Shown piece after piece: positions 5,349 through 5,803 of a stretch of DNA of 5,803 bases. The stretch is from CAIJMU01 sp035531315 (lineage in GTDB: Bacteria; Spirochaetota; Spirochaetia; Treponematales; Rectinemataceae). Where the stretch lies: the NCBI GenBank assembly GCA_035531315.1, contig DATKTD010000128.1:1-5803 (forward strand), in the 5' to 3' direction. The notes beneath the pieces were generated by a model. It was not told the DNA's origin. It made no database searches and saw only the letters and a list, made by a program, of their open reading frames with translations. Position 1 is the stretch's first letter; each line of letters starts with the position of its first letter. The position numbers and the translations under genes were made by a program.

Positions 5349-5803
<455 letters not shown>

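Overview
The window is GC-rich bacterial chromosome carrying ordinary, intact housekeeping and cell-envelope genes. I see no insertion sequence, phage gene, CRISPR array, tRNA or rRNA. The best guess for the source is a GC-rich spirochaete (Treponema/Spirochaeta relatives). The main reasons are a cyclophilin-FKBP fusion, a dual immunophilin type reported from Treponema denticola, and a bactofilin/M23 pair transcribed with YaaR and RicT homologues. This assignment is inference; no rRNA is present to settle it.

Layout: (1) 1-993, + strand, an exported cyclophilin-FKBP peptidyl-prolyl isomerase whose 5' end lies before the window. (2) 994-1099, a convergent intergenic gap with a perfect 12-bp hairpin that probably ends transcription from both sides. 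(3) 1100-4191, - strand, a tightly packed four-gene operon in the order M23 metallopeptidase, bactofilin, YaaR/DUF327, RicT/PSP1. Junctions are 2, 1 and 8 bp. (4) 4192-4388, a divergent promoter region with a recognisable sigma-70-type promoter on each strand. (5) 4389-5249, + strand, an RNase Z-like metallo-beta-lactamase-fold hydrolase whose promoter lies so close to its ATG that the mRNA should be leaderless or nearly so. (6) 5250-5348, a short gap. (7) 5349-5803, + strand, the N-terminal ATPase part of HtpG (Hsp90), running off the window.

How the genes fit together: the operon joins a cell-shape module (bactofilin scaffold plus a membrane-anchored peptidoglycan hydrolase) to YaaR and RicT. 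In Bacillus subtilis yaaR and yaaT (ricT) also lie close together, and RicT there takes part in RNase Y-dependent mRNA processing. This suggests, without proving, coordinated control of envelope shape and RNA maturation. The two flanking + strand genes are protein-folding factors: an exported PPIase and cytosolic HtpG. Several starts were decided from ribosome-binding sites and gene junctions, notably GTG 4191 for the peptidase and ATG 2598 for YaaR.
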